A stretch of DNA of 64,000 bases. It comes from Rhynchopus sp. YZ270_cl-10 (taxonomy: Eukaryota; Euglenozoa; Diplonemea; Diplonemida; Diplonemidae). Below the pieces are notes generated by a model. The model was not told the DNA's origin. It saw only the letters and a program-made list of their open reading frames with translations, and searched no databases. How positions within the stretch are numbered: the stretch's first letter is position 1; each line of letters begins with the position of its first letter. The position numbers were made by a program, and so were the translations under genes. This document shows, in pieces, positions 42,441 to 52,509 of the stretch. The stretch covers positions 434,001 to 498,000 of the forward strand of contig OZ037877.1 of the NCBI GenBank assembly GCA_964035575.1. Direction: 5' to 3'.

Positions 42441-43619
42441 TCACCTCTTTCCGAACATCATCTGCGAAAACCCATGCTTTGCTGCTTTGCTCTTTGGGAC
42501 GTTGCGTGCGTGGGGTGGGGTGAACTCCTCCTTGAGGGCCTCCACTGCGTGGAGATAGGCGAACGGGCACGACGACATGGCAGCCACGACGACGTCTCTG
42601 TCTGCCTTCATCGCCTCTGCCGCATGCTGCAGGACGTATCCTTTCTTGGCTACCACATCCGTGATGAAGGGTTTGTTGCATTTCAGATCATCGCTTGCAT
42701 AGAAGAGCGACGCGCCATTGCGCATCACTGCCTTCATGACCAAACCCTTATCAGAACGAAGATGGGACGCAGCATGGACCAAGAGATCACCCTGCTGCTC
42801 GACAGCTTTCAAAACCACTTCCTCATCTCCCTTAAATATGCCTGCATGTGCAATCGCAGGGGGGCATTTGGTCACCGCATCAAACACAATGTCTCGCATC
42901 GATGCTCTACACCCTTCTGCATCAACGTAACCGTATTTCAAACAGCTTCCATCCGATTTTATGGCAAGCGCAACCAGGCTTGGTACCCCACGCAGCCGTT
43001 TTGACGCGTTGCGGAGCTCTGAGGGAACATTCCGGACAGCTTCCGTTGCAATGTCCAGATCGTCGCGGAACTTCTCTGGCACCCTCCCAAAGAAATAGCC
43101 GGACCGTTCGACCACCATCTTCACAAACTCTTTGTCGTCCTTCAGCTCAGTCTCCACTTTCTCCCATAACTCATGATGGCTTGCGACAATCTCTGCCATA
43201 AGGGGGCCACACCGTTTCTCCTCTATTGTCAACTCCGACAACGCTTCAGCAGATCGCTGCACTGCAGCTGCGATACAGCGATGCGAAGACCGTGCCCAAG
43301 GGGGAAGCATCCCCAGGGTCGTCTTCCCAGCCAGCAACGTCTCCACAACGCGGGAAGCAGACGGGGAGACGAGAATTTCAGAAAAGGAGCCGATGCCGTA
43401 CTCCTCAAGGCTTCCGTCCAGCGTCGCCTGCGTGCAGCTGCTGTACTCCAGGAAGGTGGGGGAGGGGGAGGAGGGGGAGGGCAGCCCCACCTCCACATCC
43501 CCTACCTCATAAGAGAGCTCATCAGCAGCCTGTACAAAAAGACTGCCCACAGAAGCATACTCAGAGATGTCAATAACAGCACGTTCACCAGTAATGCAGT
43601 CCACAAGGATGACCTCCAT
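42441..43619 (-). CDS. Ubiquitin-like domain plus DUF4116 repeats
   Basis: Single exon of 392 residues from ATG 43619. The first 95 residues fit a ubiquitin-like beta-grasp (MEVILVDCITGERAVIDI at the start, then DGSLEEYGIGSFSEILV, compare ubiquitin TLSDYNIQKESTLHLVL). A Pro/Ser insert lies in the middle. From about 150 on come helical repeats of the DUF4116 type (LRSDKGLVMKAVMRNGASL, MKADRDVVVAAMSSC), which in known protists and large viruses form solenoids of unknown function. The C-terminus is basic. Its N-terminal design is shared with the LRR pair next to it and with the WD40 gene at 58117-59226. Confidence 0.82.
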   Translation of the reverse strand: MEVILVDCITGERAVIDISEYASVGSLFVQAADELSYEVGDVEVGLPSPSSPSPTFLEYSSCTQATLDGSLEEYGIGSFSEILVSPSASRVVETLLAGKTTLGMLPPWARSSHRCIAAAVQRSAEALSELTIEEKRCGPLMAEIVASHHELWEKVETELKDDKEFVKMVVERSGYFFGRVPEKFRDDLDIATEAVRNVPSELRNASKRLRGVPSLVALAIKSDGSCLKYGYVDAEGCRASMRDIVFDAVTKCPPAIAHAGIFKGDEEVVLKAVEQQGDLLVHAASHLRSDKGLVMKAVMRNGASLFYASDDLKCNKPFITDVVAKKGYVLQHAAEAMKADRDVVVAAMSSCPFAYLHAVEALKEEFTPPHARNVPKSKAAKHGFSQMMFGKR

Positions 43620-43651
43620 TGTTAGGGAAAAAAACGTCTTTTTTTGAAAAT

Positions 43652-43653
43652 CT
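43652..43653 (-). promoter_or_regulatory. Candidate spliced-leader acceptor of the DUF4116 gene
   Basis: Minus strand reads CCTTTTTCCTCCACCCTTCCAG ending 32 bases before the ATG, the strongest such site in the window. The 20 most distal bases are an uninterrupted C/T tract apart from one A. Confidence 0.4.
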
Positions 43654-43907
43654 GGAAGGGTGGAGGAAAAAGGGTTAAATGGGGTGTGGAATGTTGGAGA
43701 GGGAGGGGGGCGTTTAAAAAGGGGGTTTGAAAAAGTTTGTTTCAACTTTGTTTTATTTTTGTTTTCGCATAAGACACCCCTGCCCGCCCGCAGCCGCTGC
43801 AGCAAGCGTTTCTAGCTCTGTGTGTTGCCTGTGGTGCTTGCGGGAGGAGTGGCCTGTGAGGGTGTGCGTCGTGCAGCTTGGAGGTCGCAAGTGCGCAGCT
43901 GGCGGCG

Positions 43908-44813
43908 TCACTCTGCGCTCCTCCGTCGCTTTCGGGATTCCTTCGGTGGTTCGTCTCTGAGTTTGAAAATTTGCTCCGTTGCGTTTGGGGCGTATTGTAG
44001 AACAAAAGGGCGTTCTTTCCTCACTGTGCTCGACACAACGTCGCTGAAGTCGGAGATTTCGACACTTACCAACGAAGTGCATCCATAAAGGAAGTCCAAT
44101 CCAATTTTTGTAACACTGCTGAGTGGTGTCAAATCCAGTGACCACAACGCACTGCAGTCAGCGAGGAAGGAGCCGTTAATTTGTGTAACATTGCTCGGTA
44201 AGTCCAATGTACACAAAGCACTGCATCCCAAAAGAAAGCTGCCCTCAATTTTTGCAAGACGTTCCAGTGGTGTTAAGTCCAGTGTACGCAAAGCCCTGCA
44301 TTCAGCAAGGAAGCCGTATCCAATTTGTGTAACATGGACCAACCCAGCGAGGTTGATAGTTGTCAATGAAGTGCAGGACACAAGAAAGCGGTCACAAATT
44401 TGAGTCACAACAGACTCAGCACTCAGATCAAGACTCGTCAACGATGCCTTCAAGAGGAACTCATCTGGGATCACCGTCGCAACCTCCGCCTGCAGAAGCA
44501 AACACGCCACCTCAGGATCCCTCACACTCCGCAGCTTCTCTGCTGTGATGTCTGTCTCACCTAATGCATGAAGTGCCGCTCTGGCGGCGTACTTCTTCAC
44601 TTTAGCCTCCGCCAACACAACCGTATCCCCAGTACTCAGCTGCGTCATGTCGTATCCTTCGTCCATTGCCTCCTCTCCGAAACTCATCGCAAAGCCGTCT
44701 TCAGGCAACCCCACTGCAGACGCGACCTTCCAACGCAGCACCGCAGGTGTGTCATCCTCACCCAGCTCCACCGTATGCTTCACCCCGTTCAACCCTTCGA
44801 TACTCAAATCCAT
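43908..44813 (-). CDS. Ubiquitin-like plus LRR (LRR_5/BspA-type) protein, paralog 1
   Basis: Single exon of 301 residues. Start at ATG 44813, conserved in both paralogs, with a pyrimidine-rich tract ending in CACATTACAG 35 bases before it. Residues 1-72 fit a ubiquitin-like fold (MDLSIEGLNGVKHTVEL; STGDTVVLAEA). After a helical linker, 23-residue leucine-rich repeats of the pattern LxxLDLTPLxxVTKIGxxFLxxC run from about 128 to 270. The short basic C-terminus (KESRKRRRSAE) may be a nuclear signal. LRR_5 repeats usually bind proteins; no catalytic domain is present. I infer an adaptor, partner unknown. Confidence 0.85.
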   Translation of the reverse strand: MDLSIEGLNGVKHTVELGEDDTPAVLRWKVASAVGLPEDGFAMSFGEEAMDEGYDMTQLSTGDTVVLAEAKVKKYAARAALHALGETDITAEKLRSVRDPEVACLLLQAEVATVIPDEFLLKASLTSLDLSAESVVTQICDRFLVSCTSLTTINLAGLVHVTQIGYGFLAECRALRTLDLTPLERLAKIEGSFLLGCSALCTLDLPSNVTQINGSFLADCSALWSLDLTPLSSVTKIGLDFLYGCTSLVSVEISDFSDVVSSTVRKERPFVLQYAPNATEQIFKLRDEPPKESRKRRRSAE

Positions 44814-44848
44814 TTGTTGCTTTTTGTGTTTACGAGGTTGTCCCCTTG

Positions 44849-44850
44849 CT
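44849..44850 (-). promoter_or_regulatory. Candidate spliced-leader acceptor of LRR paralog 1
   Basis: CCTTCCTCCACACATTACAG on the minus strand ends 35 bases before ATG 44813. The duplicated copy keeps an AG at the matching place (46476-46477, also 35 bases before its ATG) despite a small insertion just upstream. Confidence 0.35.
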
Positions 44851-45396
44851 GTAATGTGTGGAGGAAGGTGTGGGGAAAGAAACAAAGAAAAACATCTGCT
44901 CTCTTTTTTTTACACAGTGATCCACATTGGAGGGGTAAAAACCCTTTTGAAACCCTTGCGGTTGACAAGCCATTTTAGAGTCTTCCAAAAAAATTGCATT
45001 TTTCTTGGAGGGGGTTTGCACTTTTCATCAAAAAAAAAGAAAAAAAAACTTAACGCGGAACAAAGAATAGGCAGAAAGCGGGAAAGCGTTCGTTGTAAAC
45101 AAAACTCCCCCTCCGTGATGTCTCATTCAGGAACACCACCGCTGATCCCTCCACCTGCCCTGAAGTAGTTGGTTTCTCTCTGTTTTGTTCTGTGGTAGAG
45201 GGGGGGGCAGGAGGGTGCGTTGCTCATGGTTCTGTGTCGTAAGGGGGGTGATAACATGGACACCCCTGCCCGCCCGCAGCCGCTGCAGCAAGCGTTTCTG
45301 TAAGCGCTGTGTGTTGCCTGTGGTGCTTGCGGGAGGAGTGGCCTGTGAGGGTGTGCGTCGTGCAGCTTGGAGGTCGCAAGTGCGCAGCTGGCGGCG

Positions 45397-46440
45397 TCAC
45401 TCTGCGTGTCTCCGTCGCTTTCGGGATTCCTTCGGTGGTTTGTCTCTGCTGCGTTTCGGGCGTGATTGTACCACTAGAAACCATAGGCGTTCTTTCCTCA
45501 CTGTGCTCGACACAAAGTCGCTTAAGCCGGAGAGGTAGATGCTCCTCAATGAAGTACATCCATGCAGGAACCTGCTTCCAATTTGTGCGACACGGCTTAG
45601 TGGTGTTAAGTTCAATGTGCACAACGCACTGCAGCGAGAAAGAAAGCTACTCTCGATTTGTGTGACACTGCTCAGTGGTGTCAAGTCCAATGTGCGCAAA
45701 GCATCGCATGCATAAAGGAAGCACTGCCCAATTTTTGTAACACTGCTGAGTGGTGTCAAATCCAGTGTACACAACGCACTGCATTCAGCGAGGAATAAGC
45801 CCTCAATTTGTGTAACATTGCTCGGTAAGTCCAATGTACGCAAAGCACTGCACCCAACAAGAAAGCTGTCCTCAATTTTTGCAACACGTCCCAGTGGTGT
45901 TAAGTCCAGTGTACGCAAAGCACTGCATTCAGCAAGGAAGCTGTGTCCAATTTGTGTAACATGGACCAACCCAGCGAGGTTGATACTTGTCAATGAAGTG
46001 CAGGACACAAGAAAGCGGTCACAAATTTGAGTCACAACAGACTCAGCACTCAGATCAAGACTCGTCAACGATGCCTTCAAGAGGAACTCATCTGGGATCA
46101 CCGTCGCAACCTCCGCCTGCAGAAGCAAACACGCCACCTCAGGATCCCTCACACTCCGCAGCTTCTCTGCTGTGATATCTGTCTCACCTAATGCATGAAG
46201 TGCCGCTCTGGCGGCGTACTTCTTCACTTTAGCCTCCGCCAACACAACCGTATCCCCAGTACTCAGCTGCGTCATGTCGTATCCTTCGTCCATCGCCTCC
46301 TCTCCGAAACTCATCGCAAAGCCGTCTTCAGGCAACCCCACTGCAGACGCGACCTTCCGATGCAGCTCCGCAGGTGTGTCATCCTCACCCAGCTCCACCG
46401 TATGCTTCACTCCATTCAACCCTTCGATACTCAAATCCAT
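45397..46440 (-). CDS. Ubiquitin-like plus LRR protein, paralog 2 (two extra repeats)
   Basis: Single exon of 347 residues from ATG 46440. It is nearly identical to paralog 1 over the ubiquitin-like domain and linker, with substitutions concentrated in the LRRs. It has exactly 46 more residues, equal to two 23-residue repeats (inserted units read DALRTLDLTPLSSVTQIESS and SALCTLNLTPLSRVAQIGSR). The C-terminal basic tail is conserved as KESRKRRRHAE. The open frame extends upstream of the chosen ATG through the leader, but the second paralog and the AG site support this start. Confidence 0.85.
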   Translation of the reverse strand: MDLSIEGLNGVKHTVELGEDDTPAELHRKVASAVGLPEDGFAMSFGEEAMDEGYDMTQLSTGDTVVLAEAKVKKYAARAALHALGETDITAEKLRSVRDPEVACLLLQAEVATVIPDEFLLKASLTSLDLSAESVVTQICDRFLVSCTSLTSINLAGLVHVTQIGHSFLAECSALRTLDLTPLGRVAKIEDSFLVGCSALRTLDLPSNVTQIEGLFLAECSALCTLDLTPLSSVTKIGQCFLYACDALRTLDLTPLSSVTQIESSFLSRCSALCTLNLTPLSRVAQIGSRFLHGCTSLRSIYLSGLSDFVSSTVRKERLWFLVVQSRPKRSRDKPPKESRKRRRHAE

Positions 46441-47062
46441 TTGTTGCTTTTTGTGTTTACTAGGTTGTCCCCTTGCTGTACTGCGATGTTGATGTGTGGA
46501 GGAAGGTGTGGGGAAAGAAACAAAGCACATCTGCTCTCTTTTTTTACACAGTGATCCACATTGGAGGGGTAAAAGCCCTATTGGAACCCTTGGGGTTGAC
46601 AAGCCTTTTTAGAGGCTTTCAAAAAAAGTTGCATTTTTCTTGGAGGGGGGTTTTGCACTTTTCATCAAAAAAAAAAAAAACTTAACGTGGGAAAAGACGG
46701 GTTGCAGGAATGTGTTCGTCACGGGAGAAAGCGTTCGTTGTAAACAAAACTCCCCTTCCGTGATGTCTCATTCAAGGAACACCACCGCCGATCCCTCCAC
46801 CTGCCCTGAAGTAAGGCGTGACTACCAATAGTTTTTTATTTCTTTTTGAGAATCTGTTTTCGTGCACAACGGCAGAACCACCACTTCAAAATATTTTAGG
46901 GTACCTGAAGGGGTGATTCGCACTTCTTATGCACTTTGTGCACCTCCCCCCCATTCAGGCACACCAAAATAATATGAGATTTTTATTTTCGAGAATAATA
47001 CAACATCCATTCACGTTATGAAGGCCACGGCGATATAATCGCGCCCTACGAGGCCAAGAAAA

Positions 47063-47150
47063 ACTATAGTTGTTGATGCAGGCACCTCCGACTGACCCAC
47101 TGTACGATGCCAGCCATCCGGATGAAAGTACCCTGCGGTCTACAACAGTA
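47063..47150 (+). repeat. Dispersed repeat family B copy
   Basis: TTGTTGATGCAGGCACCTCC, GACTGACCCACTGTACGATG, CCAGCCATCCGGATGAAAGT, then ACCCTGCGGTCTACAACAG. Confidence 0.85.
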
Positions 47151-47421
47151 GATGGAAAAAAAAAAAGTTCGCGAAACATCGACGAACAGTACTTCCTCAC
47201 CGGAACCCTCCCCCTACACGACTAGAGCAATATGCGAAGCAACACAGTGACACGTGAGGGATGTGCGAAGCAACACAGACAGGGCAGTGGATGTAGACCC
47301 CCGCTAATAAGATTAACCTTGAGACACAAAGCCCTCTCGTGACAGTGTGCCTAATAAGAGAAGTTGGAAAGTGCGAAAGAACCGGACAACACCACTAAAA
47401 CAAAAGAAAACAAAAGAAAAA

Positions 47422-47490
47422 CTGTAGTTGATGCAGGCACCTCCGACGGACCCACTGTGCGATGCCAGCCATCCGGATGAAAGTGTCCTC
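47422..47490 (+). repeat. Dispersed repeat family B copy
   Basis: GTTGATGCAGGCACCTCCGA, CCCACTGTGCGATGCCAGCC, ATCCGGATGAAAGTGTCC. Confidence 0.85.
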
Positions 47491-47587
47491 CCTTAAAGTG
47501 GCAGTTGATAGTGTGCGTACACCGTGTAGATGGGAAGCACGCAACTTCTTGGGGAGGCTTTTGGAGGCAATTATTTTTTTTTTGTTT

Positions 47588-47645
47588 TGAAAAAACTTGG
47601 TTGTATTAGTGTAGCCACCCTAGAGTGTGCTCCACTATTTTTTTG
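47588..47645 (+). repeat. Dispersed repeat family C copy
   Basis: AACTTGGTTGTATTAGTGTA, GCCACCCTAGAGTGTGCTCC, ACTATTTTTTT. Confidence 0.85.
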
Positions 47646-48279
47646 TAGACAACATAACGTCTCCAATTTTTAAATGAGAGTTGCTATTTTCTTTTTTTTG
47701 CAGGGAAGGGAATAAGTCAAAATTTTGGAGGCAAATACGAATATACACTAATGCACAAAATACAAAATAAAGAAAAATTGTAAGGTGAATGTTCCCCTCT
47801 AAGGATCCTCACACCTTTCGACACATACACGCTAAACCAAAAAAAAATTGATTTTTTAAAAAACACAAAACACTGGAATAAATTTGTTCGTTTTTGCTGG
47901 TACAGCACTTTGTGACTCACAGCAAAAAAAGACAACAACAGACCAATATATAGCAAGCCCATACTGGTTACACGAAGTAAGGAAAGAGGTGGGGGAAGGG
48001 GAAGGGAGGAGGGTGTTCTACTGTTCTGCAGCAAGTCGTATTCAATTGTTTCATATACCAACTATTCTACTGAATAGAAGGTATAATCCCCACGTATTCA
48101 AAAAAAAGGGGGGGGGGGGGGAACTGTTTTGCACTGTTTTGTTTTTTTTTTTGTTTTTTGCTTTGTGTGGACGTCTAGAGGAGACATCGAGCATGTGCAC
48201 CACTACGTATGATTTTGATTTTGTGTGGGATTGAAAAAAGGCTATTCCCAAGGCCATGAGCGAGGTTTTTTTTTTCTTT

Positions 48280-48335
48280 GAAAAACTTGGTTGTATTAGT
48301 GTAGACACCCCGAGGATGAACTCCACTATTTTTTT
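48280..48335 (+). repeat. Dispersed repeat family C copy
   Basis: AACTTGGTTGTATTAGTGTA, GACACCCCGAGGATGAACTC, CACTATTTTTTTT. The CGAGGATGAA variant matches the copy at 28115-28160, so family C has two subtypes. Confidence 0.8.
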
Positions 48336-48423
48336 TTTGGGAAAGAGGGAACAGAAAAAAAGAAGGAAGTGCAAATACCCCTTTAAGGACTACAGCACCC
48401 AAGGTCAAGACAAAAAAAAGAAA

Positions 48424-48478
48424 GTGAAGTTGGCAGTGCACAAAACGCCTCTGGGACGCAGAGCACTGATACTCTACG
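48424..48478 (+). repeat. Dispersed repeat family H copy
   Basis: AAGTTGGCAGTGCACAAAAC and GCCTCTGGGACGCAGAGCAC. Confidence 0.8.
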
Positions 48479-48737
48479 GGTTATCAAAACTATTTTTTAA
48501 AAAATAAACAATAAATTTCATTGCAGTTCTAAATTCCTTTCGTTTCTGTCGCTGAGTCTTCAACAGCGAGAGAACCGTGTGTGCAGAGAGAGCGGGGGGA
48601 GAGAGAGAGGAGGGAAAGAGGGAGGAGGGATAACGTACAGAATCAAAAAACTTTATGTGGCAAGGTTTTGATAAAACCCTGACTCAAAAAAAAAGATGCT
48701 GAAATGGCTTGAACAGAGTATTTCCGATGTTATTTTA

Positions 48738-48860
48738 TTTGAAAACTTGGTTGTATTAGTGTAGCCACCCTAGAGTGTGCTCCACTATTTTTGATGAAAT
48801 TGTTTGAGTAGTGTAGTTGCCTCGGTTTGTGTTGCCTCAGTTGTGCAATCTCCACTTTTC
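48738..48860 (+). repeat. Family C and family D repeats joined head to tail
   Basis: Family C (48738-48792) runs directly into family D (48795-48860). They share the scheme TGTAG..GCC..GTGC..CTCCACT, so they are probably divergent members of one superfamily. Confidence 0.75.
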
Positions 48861-49095
48861 CCTTTTTTTTCGGAACAACCCCGCCCTGCAACCCCTGAGC
48901 GATGCAATAGAAAAATTCAAAAAAAACGGTGTCAGAAAAATAAAGTCTGTTTTATTGCGTAGCATGTAGTAATAGGTCATTTCCAGTCAACAAAGAGAAC
49001 CATGTTTGCAGGAACCTAAGACTCTCACACTTCTAAAAAAGAAGGCACAAGGCATGGCAAGATGAATCTAACCTCGCTTGGTCACCTTTTTTTTA

Positions 49096-49517
49096 CAGGG
49101 GGGGGGCTTATTAAGAGCGGCATGCCGAATAAGAGCGGCAGGGGTAATAAGAGCGGCACCCTGGGATCTGGCGAACTCTGGAAAATAAGAGGGGCACCCC
49201 CCTCCTATACAAAGTCTTAAGGGAGGTACTGGTTGGGGGCCTGAAAAAATTTTCGACCGATTTTTGCCCACAAAAAATCGAAAAAAAAAAAATTTTTTTT
49301 TCGATTCTCGGGAGTCTGTGCGTTCTGTGATGGGGTCACTTTGCGCTGAGAAATGACTTTTTTGTGGGCAAAAATTGGCGGGAAAATTTTTTTTGGACCC
49401 CCCTTAAGGTTTTGTACAGGGCCCCCCAAGTTGACCCCGAAAGCTCGGAAAACCCAATACTTTGCGATTAGGCACGCCGAATAAGAGCGGCGCCCCTTTT
49501 ATTTGGCTACCCCCCTG
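49096..49517. mobile_element. TA-flanked element with CAGGGGGG ends and AATAAGAGCGGC repeats
   Basis: Inverted CAGGGGGG ends bordered by TA (49094-49095 and 49518-49519). Inside, AATAAGAGCGGC recurs four times, three near the left end and one near the right. No coding sequence. Probably a non-autonomous Tc1/mariner-type element. Confidence 0.5.
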
Positions 49518-50949
49518 TAAAGAAAGCACCTCTGAAAGATGACACATATCTTTCAAAAAAAAATTAAAGGAAATTCATGAACACATGAACGTAAGCCTCT
49601 CTCGCTAGCTTAGTCTGATTAGATGATTATTTGGTTTATTCATCAGTCGTTTGCTTTCGCTAGCTAGCTTAGTCACCTTAAAAAGAGAAAATACAAACAC
49701 TCATCACACGATATTAAACCCATGGGAGACAGGTTGTGGTGAAACGCACAACACCTCCACCTGTTTGGTTGAGGAGTGGGCTCTGCAGCGCGGTTCGTCC
49801 CTAGAACCGCAAAGCGTGTTTAAAGTGCGTTGTTTCTATTTCCTCCTTCATTTCATGAGGTGACAAAAAAAAAAAAGACAAGTTGGCAGTGCAAAAAAGC
49901 CTCACCGAGCATCAGCGGACCTAGACACACTGCAAAAAAAAAAATAATAATAATAATGTGAAGCGTGCTGATGTATTTCTTGATACAGTGGCACATCCTC
50001 ACTTTTTTAAATGACATAACACCCCCGATCAGAAACGCGTGGCGATCTTGGGTAGGCATGAATTGTTCGAAGAATGGGACCCTACTTTTTTTTTTTACCG
50101 GCCCCTTGCGGTTATGACTGGAAAGAAATATGGATGATAGTATCAGGAAAGATGAAGAGAAACAGATAGGATTGTGGCAGGGAGTCTGAGGAGTCTGTGG
50201 GGGGGGGAGAGAAGCAACGCAAGCATCCTCCTTTGAAGACGCTGCGACAAGAGAAGAGAAAAAGGTATAAAAAAAAATAGAATCAAAAATAGTTGAAAGT
50301 GCAAATTTTCAAAAAAAAAGAATAAAATAATAAAAGGATGGTAAAAGATGAGCAACTACAACATTCAATAAAAAATCTACTTTTCAAAGAGGGTACAATG
50401 TGCCATCGTAGCCAAGACCCCAAAAGCTCGTATGTGGTTTGCTTTTTGGGGATAACACAAATTTGTTTTGGGTTGGTAATGGAACGAAAAAATGCACCCT
50501 CTTTTCTGGGCAATGTTCTCCCGTCTTTGAGAAATACCTCGTATCTGCTTTTTCAAAACCAGGCCTAATGCTAACTTTGGGGGAGGGGGGGAAAAAGTGA
50601 ACCGACGGAAAAAAAAAAAAAACGAAAAAAAAAAATTCCTCCCCTCCTCCGGGAAGGGGTCCAGGGTTTTCGCTTATCTTCATGAAAAAAAATTTTCCCC
50701 AAAATCGTGAAGATATGTCCAAAAAGGGGTCAAAAAACTTTTTTCCGCGCTCCGCGCGAAAAGGTCCGTTCATTTCGCGTAAATACGTGATGACGTGGGA
50801 TGGTAACGTACATCAAGAACCAAACCAACCCTTTTCTCACGTTTTTCCACGTCAAGCCCTCGCATTAGGTTCTCTTGTGAACGAAACCTTCCCTCAGGAC
50901 AAGAAGAAACGGCGGTTGATATCAAAACTTTCTGGCGAAGCCACGGTAC

Positions 50950-51330
50950 GCAACATTTCAAAATTTGTGACCTAAAACCGAACATTTTTACAGCCAAACT
51001 ATGGTAGAGGTCTGTGGGCTGCCAGTTTTTGAGCTGCGCCGCAGGGGCACGGTACGCTACTTTTTTAATTTTTGCCGGCAAGGGGGGTGCATCATTGAGT
51101 CCCTGAAACAAGTCTCCATCGTCACCGCCACCGCCATCGCAATCGCCATCTTCGCTTTCCTCTTTAACATCAACAGATGCAACACTGCTCTCTGTATCTT
51201 CAGAGATCAGAACTTCTCCAACACTCGATGTCTTGTCGACTGACAGACCCTCCTCCTCGAACCCAGTGGTGGGGGCCGCAGTATGCACTGCTGTGTCCTT
51301 CTTTTAATCTCCCTTCCTCCTGAAGATGCG
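50950..51330 (-). pseudogene. Possible host-gene fragment with an acidic tail fused to repeat sequence
   Basis: Minus-strand codons with gene-like composition read TGFEEEGLSVDKTSSVGEVL, ISEDTESSVASVDVKEESED and GDDGDLFQGLNDAPPLPAKI, then pass straight into a dispersed GTAGCGTACCGTG hairpin repeat (about 51060 down). Immediately upstream another frame reads LCLWYAVGTLVLEMWAPAPA, resembling a membrane segment. No family is recognised. It looks like the broken end of a membrane-protein gene whose tail was overrun by a repeat. Confidence 0.3.
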
Positions 51331-51654
51331 GGCGCAGGTGCCCACATCTCCAGGACCAAGGTACCCACGGCATACCACAGGCAGAGAACCCCCCAACCCA
51401 AAAAACCCCCATTTTTAAGGGTGAACCGACGAACCAACGGATAAATAAAAAAAATAATAAATAAAAGTGAACCGACGAACCAACGGTTAGCATTAGGCCT
51501 GTTCAAAACACATCACCGAGAAAAAAAAAAAAAAAACGGAGTGATTTGCACTTTGTCAAGCTATGAGACAGTTGAGGAGTGTTGAGCATAATAAAAAATA
51601 AGAGGCTAATACTCTCTCTGGAGGCTGTCTGATGCATGGGTGAAAAAAAAAGGG

Positions 51655-51705
51655 TTGACTTGAATAAAGTTGAAATACAAAACCCTCTCGTGGTAGTGTA
51701 TCAAA
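51655..51705 (+). repeat. Dispersed repeat family A fragment
   Basis: GACTTGAATAAAGTTGAAAT, ACAAAACCCTCTCGTGGTAG, TGTATCAAAA. Only the first 45 bp of the unit. Confidence 0.7.
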
Positions 51706-52148
51706 AAAAGGGGGGTAAGGGGAGGGGGAAATATTGAGAAAAATGGCAAGACCTACAGTAGTAGACATAGCAAATCGCACGCAAGGTGCTGCGCTTTGTA
51801 TGAAACATTTGCGTCAGTGAGAGACCTGGGTAAATTTATGTAACAGAGCATTTCCTTGCACGGCGGTGAAGTAAATGGCTTGATTTTTTTTGTGTTCCCG
51901 TTTGGTTTCATCGTTGTAAACCAACAGTGAAAACCACGCGTAAAACCACAAAACCACACGTTCTAGTCATTTACTTCACCGTGTGTGATCTGTGTAAAAA
52001 CACAACCCCCTGCAGGGTTGTGACCCAGTGTGCCCTCGTTATATTGTTGAACAAAAACAAAAAGTAAAAACACGGCAACACATTATTGACACTGACTGCT
52101 CCGCACAGCCCACGCTTTTCAAAGAAAAGAAGAGAAAGGGAACACTTG

Positions 52149-52181
52149 TAAGATGACGTGTGTCTCTCGTACACACATCAA
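52149..52181 (+). repeat. Hairpin with stem TGTGT/ACACA and CTCTCGT loop
   Basis: AAGATGACGTGTGT, loop CTCTCGT, ACACACATCAAAG. GATG/CATC outer stem, 3-base bulge, 5-bp inner stem. It differs from 32378-32410 by changes on both sides of the stem that keep pairing. Confidence 0.8.
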
Positions 52182-52509
52182 AGAAGGAAAGAACGAAACA
52201 CAAAAACAAAACCTACATTTTGCGGGAAACCCCCCAAAAAAAAAAGCCCTCAACTAATTTATTTTTCTTTCTTTCACTTGATACATCCGTTGGAGTTTAA
52301 TGAGACTCCCCCTGGGATTCTCTCACCCATTTAGTTCTGCCCTTGAACACAACAAAACGACACAACTTCAAATACTCAAACGCGTCTTTCAGGGACACAC
52401 ACCCCTGACCCAACTTCTATTTTTTCTTTCCCAACCCAACGCTTTTTTTTTACCACCGTCTTTGTCACCCAAGAGAGAGTTCTCAACACCATCTCCCACC
52501 CCTCCCCTC

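Larger units (their letters stand above)
43773..46813. repeat. Tandem segmental duplication containing the two LRR genes
   Basis: Unit 1 is 43773-45167 and unit 2 is 45259-46813. Similarity runs from the 3' flank (GACACCCCTGCCCGCCCGC) through the coding regions and leader to the 5' flank ending CCACCTGCCCTGAAGTA. The flanks are almost identical, so the event is recent. The length difference is mostly 138 bp of extra LRR repeats in unit 2. Confidence 0.93.
46814..52509. other. Longest intergenic region, repeat-filled
   Basis: No complete gene recognised. Repeats in order: B 47063-47150, A fragment 47312-47355, B 47422-47490, C 47588-47645, GGTG..CACC hairpin 47781-47817, C 48280-48335, H 48424-48478, C+D 48738-48860, a TA-flanked element 49096-49517, CGTAAGCCTCTCTCGC hairpin 49578-49620, H-like 49880-49930, a gene-like fragment 50950-51330, A 51655-51705, CTCTCGT hairpin 52149-52181. 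Confidence 0.65.
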
